Shown in pieces: positions 34,511 to 48,100 of a stretch of DNA of 64,000 nt (the stretch's first letter is position 1; every line of letters begins with the position of its first letter). The translations under genes were made by a program, and so were the position numbers. A model generated the notes under the pieces. The model had not been told where the DNA came from, ran no database searches, and saw only the letters and a list, made by a program, of their open reading frames with translations. This DNA comes from Trichopria drosophilae (lineage: Eukaryota; Arthropoda; Insecta; Hymenoptera; Diapriidae). Location of the stretch: positions 105,421,501 through 105,485,500 of the forward strand of contig CM059587.1 in assembly GCA_030407085.1 (NCBI GenBank), in the 5' to 3' direction.

Positions 34511-37500
34511 TTAAGTAAATTTAGCTATGCACTTTTGATATGCTGCCGTTGGATTCCATAAGCATTGTCCCATTTTGTTGACGCATACACCAAATTTTTC
34601 TTGGCAAGCACCAAGCTTTGTCGAGTGTTCCCAAAAGCATTGTGTCGAATTAGTGGTGGATGTTGAGACTGTCACCTGTAAATGTTAATAATCAATTTAA
34701 AATTAGGTTGCCTGATGGAAATGCCATTATCAATTCAGTGCAAAAACAGCAGAAACAATAGAAAAAAGTGTTTTATGGAAATATATTCCTATAATCTTCC
34801 TATATAAGATATATCGACAACATAGGGATATTTTTCAATGTTGTAGTTTTTATAAAAATTGTTTAATAAAAGGATTACTAGCCCAAGCCATTAATTTGCT
34901 ATTTAACCATTCTAAGTTTAGAAATAACATCATAAAATTAGTTTAATGCTGACAGGACCGTTAGAAACGGATTATTTGCAATTCAAATAATACGTCCAGA
35001 AAGACACCTTGGGTAAGAAATCATCTAACAATTTCAACCTCACTATCATGTATGAAGGTTTGTGAATTACTGATTAAGTGAACTGGAGGACCGATATCAA
35101 CAAGAATTGTTGAATAACAATATCACAGAAATAAATGATTTGAAACACACTTTCTTTAACCCATTAAGGCCTAAACGGACACATTTTGAACATCAGTTTA
35201 AACGTCGATAATTTGCATATAAAAGCATTTCGAAAAATTTTACTCCCACTATTTCTGGCATAAAATTGTATGCTCTCTCAGAATCTTTCAATAAAATTTC
35301 GATAAAATGAAAAGCAAAAAAGTTATACACGTATTTCTGTAAAAAAAACATGGTTTTTAAACATTTATTTTTCGTTCTAACATCACTTTCACCTGGAAAT
35401 TGCATTGGGAAACATGTCCAAGGTGAAAATATCGCCACCATGGACCCTTAGAATTAAAACTTACCGTGTTCTAATTTGAATTTCAAGATGGAGACTTCTA
35501 AAATGGCGCCTAGATGCTCAAAAATCTTTTTAAAATTTAACACATTTTTTTCTTGAAAACTATAGACTTTAGAGAAAATTTGCTAGAAAATTTCGATTTT
35601 TAAGTGTACCAATACATTGTGATAAAATTTGTGAAGGTTCTTTAACCAATTCTAAGACATTTTTATTCTTAGCAAATTTTCCCTAAAGTCCATATTTTTC
35701 AAGGAAATAAACTTATTAGTCTTAAAATCTTGAAAAGTTTAATAATTTATTTCCTTGAAAAATATGGACTTTAGAGAAAATCTGCTAAGAATTGGTTAAA
35801 GAACCTTTTCAAATTTTATCACAATGTATTGATACACTTTTTGGTTTTTTGAAAATCGAAATTTTTAAAAAAGTCATTTAAAAAGGCTGAAAAAAATTGA
35901 GAAGGTTCTTTAATCAATTCTAAGACATTTTGTTCTTAGCAAATTTTCTCTAAAGTCTATAGTTTTCAAGAAAAAAATTTGTAAAGTTTTACAAAGATTT
36001 TTGAGCTTCTAGGCGCCATTTTGGAAGTCGCCATCTCAAAATTCAAATTAGAACACGGTACGTTTTAATCCTAAGGGTCCATGGACGCGATATTTTCACC
36101 TTAGACATGTTTCCCAATGCAATTTCCAGGTGAAAGTGATGAAAAATAAATTTTTAAAAACGTGTATAACTTTTTTGTTTTTCATTTTATCGAAATTTTA
36201 TTGGAAGATTCTGAAAGAGCATACAATTTTACGTCAGATACAGTGGGAGTCAAATTTTCCAAATGCTTTTATATGCAAATTATCAATGTTTAAACTGATG
36301 CTCAAAATGTGTCCGTTTAGGCCTTAATGGGTGAAATCAACCATCACACAATAAAATTGACAGTAAGAACCATCTGACTAGTGACTTATAGTTAGTAATT
36401 AGGTCGATCAATACGAAAAGAACCGTTAGTTCAACAAAATCAGCCATATGAAACAGTCAAATCCAAAAAGTTCTTTAGTAATTTTTGACAAGGAATTCAA
36501 TAGTAATATAATAACAATTTCTTAACCATATTTTTTTTATACTTTTTATTGTGGTACCACTAATTTCCTCGTAAAAAATTACTAAAGAAATATTTTTTTT
36601 GAACGACTGTATCATATAGCTGATTTTGTCCCTGGACCCTCTCCTATAATTTGTTTCAGATACATTTGGTGACGAAAATACACAAAAAGTTTTCACTTGC
36701 AGGCGTACTAACTGGTAGTGGTTTCATATTAAACATTACTGCGTGCTGACATTTCGTCGATGTAAAATTTGATTTTATTTTGGGAATAGATATGAGGTGT
36801 TCATCCTATTGAATTATTGTGAATCGATATTAAATGTAACTAAATGTTACGACAGTTACCTCGCAATCGCTGCCAGCTTTAGACAAATCGTCGAATGTTT
36901 TTCGTCGGTATTTATTCATTTCAGACCAAGGTACTGAAATACTGCAGGTCGATACCAGTAATTTACCATCTGTAATATTTCCGGAAATGACATAAATGTC
37001 ATCATCATTTACAAGTAAATTGCAGTTATTCCGTGGAGAAAGCACCGTGGTCCTGTTCGTAATCACTCCAAAAACATCATTTTCCCCCTAAAACGAAAAA
37101 AGCATCTTTGAATGAACAATTTATGCATGTATACGTAATTCAGTCTTCATTTCTTTATTTGAAGAAAGTTGTGAATAAGAGACACGCTCTGAAGTATAAC
37201 ATATGGTAATTTTTGAATATTCGAAGACGATAGTATGATAAAATAATATTTCGAATCTTATTATCTCGATCTTGATTAATTAAAAAAAATGCCTCGCATT
37301 GCGAAGTCTCCATTTTGTTATAGTCAAGTTTATATTAAAACAAGTTTATTATGGTTTCTGATATTCGATTTATTTACGTTTATGTATAAGTTGTTCGGTA
37401 TAAATCTTGTTTATGCGGTGGGTATAAAATATCGTTAGATTATGTTTGAAAAAAATTACTTTTACGCGCGATTCTTATAAGATAATGCTATCTGACAAAT

Positions 37501-40500
37501 CATAGAAACCACTAAATTGTGTGTTAGTGTTTCTTTGGCAATTCGTATCTTTCTTGGTATGCTTTTCAAAATATTAAATATACTCTACACAATACATGTA
37601 AATATATTATAAGCAATAATTAGTCGTGGTATGCAACAGTTACTTTATTAAAAAAACATTTTTATAAAAGGCATTTAGCTTTTTAGATGGAATCATTGTT
37701 TTGTTTTATAATGTATTTCTCTATAGAGATAATTTCAATTCGTTAACTTTTAATAATGATTTTAAACGTTAAAAACGCTGGGAAGTTATTTTGACTGTTC
37801 CCTATGTGTTGACAAATAATAAAAAATGATCTCATACGGAGTATTAGAATGTTGAAAATAGCCATTATTTCCGGTAAAAATTACTAAATTTTTTGTAATG
37901 TTTACCTCATGAACAGTAAATATTCCAAGAACTTATACTCTTTTTTATCAGAAAGAATGGTAATTGTTCTCAATCCTGAAGTCTGTCAAAAAACATCTGT
38001 AATTGTAAAATTATAGTTTTATTAAAATTCTAAAAATTATTGAAATAAAAAGTCTGCTATTAAGATTCGACTTATTGGTAAGTGTACTAAAAAATAATAA
38101 ATTATAAATTTTGCATCTGAATCCATACTATTTGTGGTCGGCTTTCCGGTCTTTTACCAGTGGTCGGCACGTGTATTTGAAATTTGAAGCTTGTTCTACT
38201 TAACCATTTTGTGTTATAAGTAGCGAATATTAATAGAATTTCATTTTACGTTTCCCGCCTTGTGGTTTGGAGGAAAAAACATTACGAACTTTATGGCTAA
38301 AGAAGGTATAATCATTACGGAAGTAATAATAATAATAATATCATCTTTATTCATACTAACCATCGCATAAATAAATTAAAAAACAACACTTAGCTTTAAA
38401 AGTAAAAATTAATTAAAATTAAAGCAAAGAATATAACATGGATGATATAAAATAAGCGGAACACAGTATTTAACAAAACTAACAGTATACATCTTTAAGA
38501 AGAAAACAGAATAATACATATAATTACCTATGATAAGAAAAATTAAAGGCGCTCAAATAATGAAAGAGGACAAATAAATACGCAGACGAGTGAAAAAAAA
38601 TAAATTAACAAATAACAAAAATTGCAGTAAAACCCTACAAGCTGCTGTATTTTTACCGGTAAACTTCATTAATCTGACATATAAAATTGGAAGTCAATAG
38701 GACACATTTGCGTACTTCTAGTTGTAACTTATTAAAAATGTTTCCAGCAAAATACGATAAAGTGCCATTGAATTTCTTCCAGGAATACGTTGAATAGCAT
38801 AATGTACTTGCAATAGCATGTTTACAGTCATTTTTTTTCTCGCAGAATCAAAATATGCCAAAATATTGAACTGCACCTTCATTTTATCCAACTTGAAAGT
38901 GAAAAGGTTAAAAAAATCGGGTGTTAGGATGTTTTTCCTATTTTTCTCAAAAAGTATCCAAGACGATAATAAATTTGAAGTGATTCGAATATTAAAAAGT
39001 TCTTCGGACATATTGAATCCGCCATTTTGCATTTTTTATTTTTTGGCGTCGCATTCCATGGTATACATATGAGAAAAATGTCCAAAAACATAATTTTAGA
39101 CCCCTTTAACCTTCAATTTCGTCAAAAACTAGGTCCACAACATTATTTTATTATAAGCAATATCACAATTGACTCTCACTGCAATACGAGAATATTTAAT
39201 TGGCATTAATATTACAAAGAAATAAGGAGGCTTAAAAATAAATTAATTTATTTATCGGTTCAATACATCGAATATGATCCATGTTTTGAAATGTGCGTCA
39301 GCTTTTTTGATGCTAAAGAACGTTCAGGAAATTCAAGATACTATTACAATTAACGTGTCTGATGTCATATTGATTCGGTCAATTGACTAATACGATCTTC
39401 TTAAATGTCATGCTCGATGTAGCATTACATACATGTCTTTTATTTACGGAATTTCGATAAAAAATATTAAATCATCTTGTATATAAAATAATATTAATAT
39501 AATAAAGTAATAAAAAATAATTCTAAAACTTGCATTGAAGTCAAAAATGAACTTTCTACCTAACAAAATATTCAAATGTTTTGTTATTGATTGATTTTAT
39601 GTGCCAGATGTAAAGTAAACTCGCTTCTGTGTTTCGACCATGAACTTATACTATTAAAGAGTGAAATTTTGCTCTTCAAAGAAAAAAATATACTATTTTA
39701 TGTAAAAATTAATTTTTTTTCTAAAGAGTCGATCTGTTTTCAATCTGCAAAGAGTAAATTTTCACCCTTGGAAATTTTGAGTATACATATTACAGATAGT
39801 CTGTAATATGTAAAATAAATGCGAAAATTACCTTGAAAACTTGGCCTACAAGTACGCCAAAGGGGTTGAAATCGTGCGTTCCATTCAAGTGCTTAATAAT
39901 TTTGAAAGCTGCAACTGTAAATCGTTATATTTATTATAACATTGTATTTCATGTTACTTATTCACTGTGTGTTAATCCAAAGTATTTTAAAATTCCATAC
40001 AAACAGAAATAAGTAAAATTGAATTGTTTTACTAATAAAACATTATATACTGTACTGAAAAATGGTGTATTTAAATAAATGTTTATTTGAATAGTCGATA
40101 GTAAAAGATTTACTTGCATTAAGAAATGTTAATTGTGACTTATTTTAAGATAATATTTCCTTGTTTTAAGTAAATCTAGTTGACTGTTATAAATAGGATA
40201 TTCATTTATTTGTCAATAAAATACTTAAATAGCATTTATAAAGAATCACATATTTACTAAACATATTTCGTTTACGAAATACTGATATCAATTACTGACA
40301 ATAGCTAATAATATTTTGTTAGTATTAGTAGTTACTTTATAATAAGTAATAATCAATATGAATGCTTTCTGTGTACACTTCTTTAAAAAAATGAACGCCA
40401 TTCACGAATTCAGACACGAAATAGAAATAAGGCAAGCTATAAGGAATTTCCTGCGTAATATTGTATAAAACTGGTATAAATACTACAATGTTTTATTTTA

Positions 40501-40971
40501 CGTCGTTTTACATTAAAATTATATGACATTAAGTATTTTAAAAATATTTTAAAATATACAAATCACTAATTTCTACAGAACAAAAGGAGCTACTGTACTA
40601 TGTTTTCAAGTAACCTAAATAAGATTAAAATTGTTTTCTGTAATTTAATCCTTTGTAGTACGTATTCAATAGATATACCCCGAAGAACTGTTTACTTTGA
40701 CTTGGCGTATACTCTATTGCATTCACACATTTTTGTAGCTCAAGTACATTTTTAACAGCTGATCTATGTCCACGAACGACGGTGAATTGATTTCAGTTTG
40801 AAAATATAAATTTGTTTAAATGATTTTATAACTGAATGTTTTTTAAGACTCACCGAAATCAGCTAATTGAAATTTAGTTTGTGGATGGATGGTGGGGCAA
40901 GAGCAACTTTCTGCATTTTGCGCAGAAATGGTCCTAAAAATTAAAGCCGAAAAAATCAATGTCCAAATCAT
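34511..40971 (-). CDS. TIMP-like metalloproteinase inhibitor A
   Basis: Predicted secreted inhibitor of the tissue inhibitor of metalloproteinases (netrin/NTR) family. Model: join of 40854-40971 (118 nt), 39832-39914 (83), 36860-37087 (228) and 34511-34675 (165), 197 residues. A signal peptide of 22 residues is followed by the diagnostic CSCPTIHPQTKFQLADFV, where Cys1 normally chelates the protease zinc. VFKGEN then crosses the exon 2/3 junction. NNC, IYVISGNITDGKL and STCSISVPW give the two partner cysteines and the family's ISG-x-DGK and C-x-PW features. The last exon has a shortened C-domain ending CLWNPTAAYQKC. The mature protein has 10 cysteines rather than the vertebrate 12. The Cys13 position is Gln, which as I recall is also non-Cys in Drosophila Timp. 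Intron phases are 1, 0, 0, exactly as in genes B and C. Confidence 0.85.
35160..36331. mobile_element. TTAA foldback element, copy P3 (1172 bp), in intron 3 of TIMP-like gene A
   Basis: Left flank TTAA then CCCATTAAGGCCTAAACGGA; right end TCCGTTTAGGCCTTAATGGG then TGAA (a mutated TTAA). The arms are very similar for about 380 bp: the left-arm ORF and the right-arm ORF are mirror images. The centre contains repeated TTTAGAGAAAATTTGCTA words in both orientations. Same subfamily as the fragment at 1-140. Confidence 0.85.
38324..38341. repeat. Microsatellite (TAA)6
   Basis: Six perfect TAA units in intron 2 of TIMP-like gene A. A similar (ATT)n run lies near 20050-20067. Confidence 0.8.
38930..39185. 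repeat. Fragment related to the 7829-8809 MITE
   Basis: Shares GATAATAAATTTGAAGTGAT, GTTCTTCGGACATATTGAATCC, CCTTCAATTT and AAAACTAGGTCC with about 8360-8545. Only part of an element; no ends recognised. Confidence 0.6.
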
Positions 40972-40999
40972 TTTCCGAGAATACCTGGAACAAATTGTA

Positions 41000-41906
41000 A
41001 TACTAATTGGAATAATAACAATAAATTATTATAGTAAACAATGTAATTGAATTCTACTATTTACATGTATTTAATTGATATTGTTTGTACTTAAGTGTAA
41101 TAATGATTCTTCAACAGGAAAAAGGGATGTCGTTTCTTCATCAGAGTGAGACATCAAACTGGATTGCCTGGTCGAAACAGATGTATATATTTCTCTATAC
41201 TCGCCTCTTTCTCTCTTCTCGGAAAAACTATACCGAAATGAAGGTCGTATATGCGGGATAATATTGCGACTGTGAATCATTCTTTAAACCACGATGTCTG
41301 TGTGATTGATGCATCATTGATGTATATAGATGCATATGTATGTATGCAAGCTTGCACATGCTTCCTTTCTCTCTCCATTTTTACATGCAACGCTAATCAG
41401 CTTTAAGTTCTGAATATTGACAGACACCTCATAAACGGAATGATTTATTATTATATTCAAGTGTTACTTAATCGGAAAATCCAAACAATTGCTAACCATT
41501 GTCTATGTTCATGAAGTATATTCATTTTTAGAAATTCGGTGTATTTTGCCTTTTAAAATATTATAATTTTTGTGTAACACAAAAATACTGTCAACTATCT
41601 GAATATTGACAGATAACTCATCAACGGAATGGGAAAAAATTGCGACAAATGACTAATGAAAAAAGATTAATATTTAACACAAAACTAATGCGAATAAAAA
41701 TGTCTCAAAATGTACAGGAACATAATGGTTGTTGAAGCCAAAAGACGATAAAAATATAGTATAATATAAAATAAAGAATTTGTAAATCAACATATTTATT
41801 CAAGAATTTACTACCCTTTTATAAACCGACACCAATTCGTATTGATACTTAAACTAAACTTCTTATCTCTTAAATAAAAGTCTCTTCAGTTAGTAAATCA
41901 ACTTAA
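41000..41906. other. Region upstream of TIMP-like gene A
   Basis: Probable promoter side of gene A. Contains repeated TGATGCAT/TGTATATAGATGCATATG words near 41305-41345 but no clear core promoter element. Confidence 0.3.
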
Positions 41907-43016
41907 TCCATTAACGGCTAAAATTATATCATTTTTGCTTCAATTTCAATCAAGCATTATATAGTATCGACAATGAAGTTGAAAAAAATTGAAAAGTACT
42001 TATCCCACTATTTTCGAGGTCGCTTTTCAAAATTACGATGTCAAAATTGAGTTACAGCCGACAGGAATTCTAATACGGCGTTAAGAAAATTACCAACAAA
42101 TTTAGAAATATTAGCTTTCGAGATCCTATTGACAAAGGTGGATATAATTCTTGAATTCTAAGAAAAAATGCTACTTTTATACCCTATTTAATTAGAATGA
42201 TCTGAAAATGGCGGCACAGTGATTATTTCCTTTGAAAAATTTCTCGATACTGTAAGTGAAAATGAGAAAAAGAGTAAAACGTTCGTAGAAATCATGGAGG
42301 AATATATTGGAATTTTGTCAGTTTTTTTAAATCATGTTTTAAGAAATTCTTAAAAATGTTTCAAAAATTGTAAAAACAAAGGTATATTCTTTAATGAATG
42401 CTGAGCATTTATTGTTATTGCAATATTGACGAAAAGTTGATAGATTTTGAGGAAATGCATTTCAAATATTATTGTTTAGGACTTTTTTTCTTACGAACTA
42501 AAAACTTTTGAAAAATATTGCAAAGAACAAAAAAATGTTTAGAGTTCATAAAAGAATATGCCTAAATCTTGAATTCCAAAAATTTGTTTAACAATGTAAA
42601 TAAAATGTTCTACAAATATGGTTAAAAAAATTGAGAAAATTCCAGTATATTCTTCGATGATTTCCAAAAATTTTGTGTTTTTATCATTTTTTCTAGTGAA
42701 GCTCGTAGTTGATGAGTTGCAACATGGAGAAGATTATTAAAAGAAATATTCATACTGACGGTATTTTGCGGTTATTCCACTGAAGTAAGGCATTTAAATA
42801 TTTTTATATACATGTGTCCATAGTTTCAATAGAATTCCAATATTTGACATCATATTGGACTTCATGTTGGTTTAAACTTAATTTTGATCTTGAAATTTTC
42901 AAAAGCGACCTCGAAAATAGTAGGTTAAGTATACTTTAACATTTTTTTCAACATTCATCTTTTCAACATACTTGGTTGAAATTGAAATAAAAAATTGCAT
43001 TTATGGCGTTAATGGG
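41907..43016. mobile_element. TTAA foldback element, copy P4 (1110 bp)
   Basis: Flanked by TTAA (41903-41906 and 43017-43020), with ends TCCATTAACGGC and GCGTTAATGGG. The arms share ACTATTTTCGAGGTCGCTTTT in opposite orientations (about 42004 and 42905), and the same words occur in copy P2. Lies between TIMP-like genes A and B. Confidence 0.8.
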
Positions 43017-43020
43017 TTAA

Positions 43021-44543
43021 ATACAAAAAATGTTTTCGTGATATCGGTTAGCTCATATAGGATCAAGAATTCAGGAACATGATTAGTTTCACTATTACTT
43101 AATTTTCGTTTCGATTTCAATATTTTTCACAAATTAATTATTCATCGTTGCCAACTAGCACGTGAGCCCCATTATAATTTACTTACGTTCTATGCATTTT
43201 TATTTTTCTGTACTGAAACGTCTACGATGGTAACCACGAATATTTTACCTTATACTTATGTAAATAAGTTCTTTTTTTCTTGGTGTTGCGGTCCTATTAC
43301 ACGTGGGATAGGCAGGGGAAAAGTAAATAAATAAATAAAAAGGCGTAACTGGGATGTCAATTTGCGTCTACCGCAATAAATCAACCAATTCTTGTATGTA
43401 CAATTATAGAATTACTTATTATTGGATTTATTATGAAAAATCGACTCTCTAGCACACAATTTAAATTATTGTAAGAATGCATTTCACACCACAATGTCAT
43501 ATTGTGTTCATCAGCAGGGCTAATGACATCCTTGCCCTGGACCTAATTTTGCAAAAATGATAATATTTTTCACTTTATATTGCATTAAATGTGAGATTAT
43601 TTAGCATTCGTTACACTAACGTCGAGTACTAATAATTAAAAGTTACAGGTCGACTTGCTGTTCTGCTCATAGAATTCGTAGATGGCCTAAACCATATAAC
43701 ATAAAGCATAATATTGAATGAATTTTCATTTCAGCAATATTCTAATATGTAACATAGAGAATTGCGTATTTTGAAGTAAATTTACTTAAATCACCGACAG
43801 GTGACGACGATATTCAATCCTTTCCTCAAGCGCTGAATGTTTTCGTTCATAAGAAAATATTGTTACATTAATGTAAATGTCTTTCTGCAGTTATGAAAAT
43901 AAAACGTAGACCGTACAATAGCATCGACCTATGACAATATCTTATTTAAAGTTGATGATGTAAATATATCCGAACATTTATTAAAATTTCTAAGCAGATA
44001 CCTGACACCAGATACATAATTAGCGACTTGTTATGATTTAATGACGGCATTTTTAATATTTTGTTTGTTAGATAATTTTTAATAAAAAAAATTACTTTTA
44101 GTTGAAAGAGAAAAGTCGAAAATAAATTGACTTACAGAGTAACCAAAAATTCGTTGTCATTTAACAAGTAAAATAAATATGACTATCCATATACGTAAAG
44201 ATATTTATGGGGGTATAGAAATTCTAAAAAATACATTTCATAGTATACTAAAACTACGATAAAATATCTTAGTTGCTTGCAAATTTAAATAAATTTCATT
44301 AAAAAATTAGGGTTTTGCCCCTGTGGCCTTCGGCTACCATGTGTCAGGTCAAGTAATGAATGGAAGGGAAACATCCAATAATGAAAGTATTTCAGTAAGT
44401 ACTAAAGATTGTTAGGATTAAAGACTGTTGAAGGAAAATGGAAAAATCATTGTTGACCAGGGAAAAAGCACATACTGCACGAGGAGTTAGTTGGACGTTC
44501 ACATTGTAATAGGAGTGTACATATTGTTCAGGACTGCCGATTT
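43021..44543. other. Intergenic DNA between TIMP-like genes A and B
   Basis: AT-rich. A segment at 43280-43330 (TGTTGCGGTCCTATTACACG) recalls 9137-9160, suggesting another dispersed repeat. No gene seen. Confidence 0.35.
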
Positions 44544-44707
44544 CCCAACGGGCACGAAGGACCCACATGTTGCTAACACGTTTTTAGAATGTTCCAGAAA
44601 CGTTTATAAACGTTTCATCCATGCTGCAGACATTTAACTTTTTAGGAACGTTTCTGGAACGTTCTAAAAACGTTTTAGAAACATTCGGGACTTTCGTGCC
44701 CGTTGGG
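44544..44707. mobile_element. 164-bp MITE with CCCAACGGGCACGAA ends
   Basis: Left end CCCAACGGGCACGAAGGACCC; right end is the near-complement GGGACTTTCGTGCCCGTTGGG. The interior is a string of AACGTTTCTGGAACG-type words in both orientations. Lies just downstream of TIMP-like gene B. Confidence 0.8.
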
Positions 44708-45177
44708 TTCCAAGGGAAAAAAATGAAGTTTGTTTTCAGTCTGGCGAAACAGAACATGTTAAAAGTTCCCAAAAAGAAAATTGGGAAATAATAATTTTGG
44801 TTCCCGATAATACATTATAAGAAGTCGAATTTCAAAACGTTATATATTACTTAAAAATTGCAATCCAAATCAACAAAAAGTATTGTCTCTTAACTCGTTC
44901 TTAGGCAAATGTGAAATTTAATTTTGATCACCGTTGGTGATGATCCGATCACGGTCTGAATCGTAAAATTTCGATGTTCACTTTCGAAGTGAATTTTTTT
45001 CACTTTTTTCTCGGACAGTATTGGGAACGCATTGGAAATTTGTAAAAGTTAAACTAATAATATACTTTTCAAGTACACGTATGTATAGACAAACTGATGA
45101 AACATTTGCAACAATCAATGATTTAATACTCTTGCGAAATTTGTTCTTTTTTTATTTAGAAGCGAATATAAATTAAA

Positions 45178-48100
45178 TTATTGAGTTTTATTTTGAGCTA
45201 CATTCCCTAAACATTTTTGATAAGATTCCGATGTTTTCCATTGACATCGTCCATCAATGGGAATGCACACTGCATGCTGTCGTTGACATTCTGCAACTTG
45301 GTAATTGTCTGTGTCTATAAGACACTGTTTCGTAGTATGAGTGCCATCTCTAGTTGGAAATGGAACCTGAAAGACAACATTTAATTATGTGTATTTATAG
45401 ATTTATTTATGAACCTTTAGATCAATGGTCCATATAAAAATATTTGAATTAATGTTAAATATTTTGCTATTCAAAGTTAGGTGTAACTTTTGTTTATATT
45501 CTTAAATAGCGATCGTTTATAAATAAACAGAGTTTTGAATTATACACTATAAGAAATAGCTGTTGAAACTGTTCAACAGGTTGATAGCAAAAAAGGGTTA
45601 AAAATACGCCACGGAAAAATTATATTTCGAGAGCAAAAAAATTAAAAATTAAGGGCAACTTAAATACAAATATAAATAATTAGTGACGGTAACTACTTTT
45701 ACCACGGATAAAATGGTAGAATCTCCTATACTATTTCCTTCCATTCTAAAAACGATGTGATGTACCGTAGTACAAAATGTACAAAAAGAAATTTTGCATA
45801 CAGGACATAAAAGCCTCATTCAAGTATAATGAGTTTTCTAAGGAATTTGAACAGATATATTCTCATACATGAAGAGTTCAGAAATGTTTTTTTGGAATAA
45901 ATAAATATTAAAATTTTACCTCACATGTCCCAGCAACTTCTGCAAAGGTTTTAAAAGATTCCAAAAGTTCATCCGATGCTTCTGACCGGCGAATCGCCAT
46001 ACCGCATACCGCACGTACTAGTTTTCCACCATTAATACTTCCAGAAATAATATATGTTTCACCAGTCTCCAGAACAATGCCGCAATATCGGAAAGCAGTC
46101 AATATCACCGTTTCGCCTTTTTTAATTCCATGACTATCATTTTCACCCTGTTGTAAATACACGGGTAAATTATTAATTTTGTTAATTAGATTTCTGGTAT
46201 CTGACTTTACATTTGTTTCATAAATATTTTGGAGAAAATAAGTTCGCTTAGAAAAATGTTCTTGGCCATTTTACCATTTCAGACGGTAATTTTTGGACAG
46301 ACATATAATATGAGAAAAATGGCATTCTTTCCAATCAAAATTACTATATGTTTCATGAATTTCAACTATTCAGAAAATAAAAATTACAATTAATTTTTAC
46401 TAAGAACAATGGCAATTTTCTTAATTTTACAAGTCCGTCCTAAAGTTACCGTCTAAATTGGTAAAATTTTCAAGACAGAAATTTATTCAGGCCCTGATCA
46501 GGGTGTAACGCTTTTGGTCAGGCCCTGCTCAGGGCCATAATAAATTTATACTCGGGTTGTTCTCCGGGGAATAAAATGTATGATTTAATGCAATGAAATA
46601 TATGAAAATCATATTGTTTTATATTCCATGTTTGAAATTGTTAAAATTTTAATTATTTTCGGATTAGACAAATGAAGGTATATACGTGAATCTATTAAAT
46701 AAATTTATAAAACGTTCATTAATTACGTCGATATTGAAACAACCTATGTCCAGACCTATGGCCTGCGCCGAAGTAATTAAGATAATTTAATAATTTTTAG
46801 ATATGGCAGAAAACGAACAATGTGTACACAACAATAAATCAGGAATAATACTCAGGAAATCTGCGATTATAGCTGTAATGTTAATATTTACATAAGAGCA
46901 GGATGTACTAGACCGATAAACTGGCATTTATCAAAGAGTAAAATATTTTCATAATTTAAACGAGCATAAAAAACACGTAAAATTGTTTTTTCAACGTGCC
47001 AATAACATTTTCGTTGCATATTCAACTAAATGAACGTGATGCTTCCATTAAAGTAAAACAAAAATGTATAAATTATTGAATTTACGTCAATAAATGTGTT
47101 AATTGAAATATTTTTATTTCTTATAGAAATAAAACAATTAAAATAAATAAACATTATAGCAACTATACCTGTTTTGAAATTAACTGGATATCATCATTTA
47201 TATTTAAAATGTAAACATTTGTATCTTTAAGAATTGCTACGTAAATAAAAGTTATTTACAGATTAATTTTTAAAGTGTATTTAAAATGGGTTTTAAATTT
47301 TAAAAATAAATTTGTTTTAAAAATGTATTGAAAGATGGACAATTGGAAGAAATTGCAAAGTACCGTCGGCTGTCGATAATTCCGAAATTTAATTAGTTGT
47401 GTTCAAAATTAATTAATAAATTCAATTTTTAATGTACAAACTGCGCAAATTTTTGCCAGTAACCCAATAGTGCCGTCTACATATGATTCAAAATTATTAT
47501 AATTCTGTAATTAGTGACGCATAATAAATAACGAATATTAATATCGGTACTTGATTTTGTATAACAAACCTTAAAAACTTCTTGAATGTTTACTCTTGTT
47601 TCACTGTCTTGATCCGTACCATTCAAAATCTCAATAACCTTTACTGAAAACACTGTAAGAATAAAAATTTAATAAATAATTTTATTTAGTATAAATCCTT
47701 TTTAATGGCTTACCCCAATTTCCTCAGAGAGATAAAATTAATTTGAAAAATCATAAATGTTATTTTAATTACAACAGGAATGTATCTTAAGTATTTTAAG
47801 ACTAAAAGTTTGCAAAGTGCATATTTTAGGTAGTTCAAAATTGAGATGGATTGTAATTATATATGACACATCTGCACTGAACAGTAGGTGGGTTCAAAAA
47901 AGTTTTGTTTTTAAACGGTCAACGATCGTTGAATTTCTGCAGCCAACTGAAAGTGGACTTACAGTCGACTTTCAATAGTCGACTCATAGTTGACAGTCTA
48001 TAATCGGTTTTCTGTAAACTCTGGTTGTACAGAGAGGGTCGTAAACATAAATTATGCATGCATCATACAAACGCCATATGACCTAGTAATGTAAATTATC

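Noticed and set aside
35193..36327. Similar ORFs on opposite strands (35193-35441 and 36130-36327)
   Set aside because: Both are arms of the P3 foldback element.
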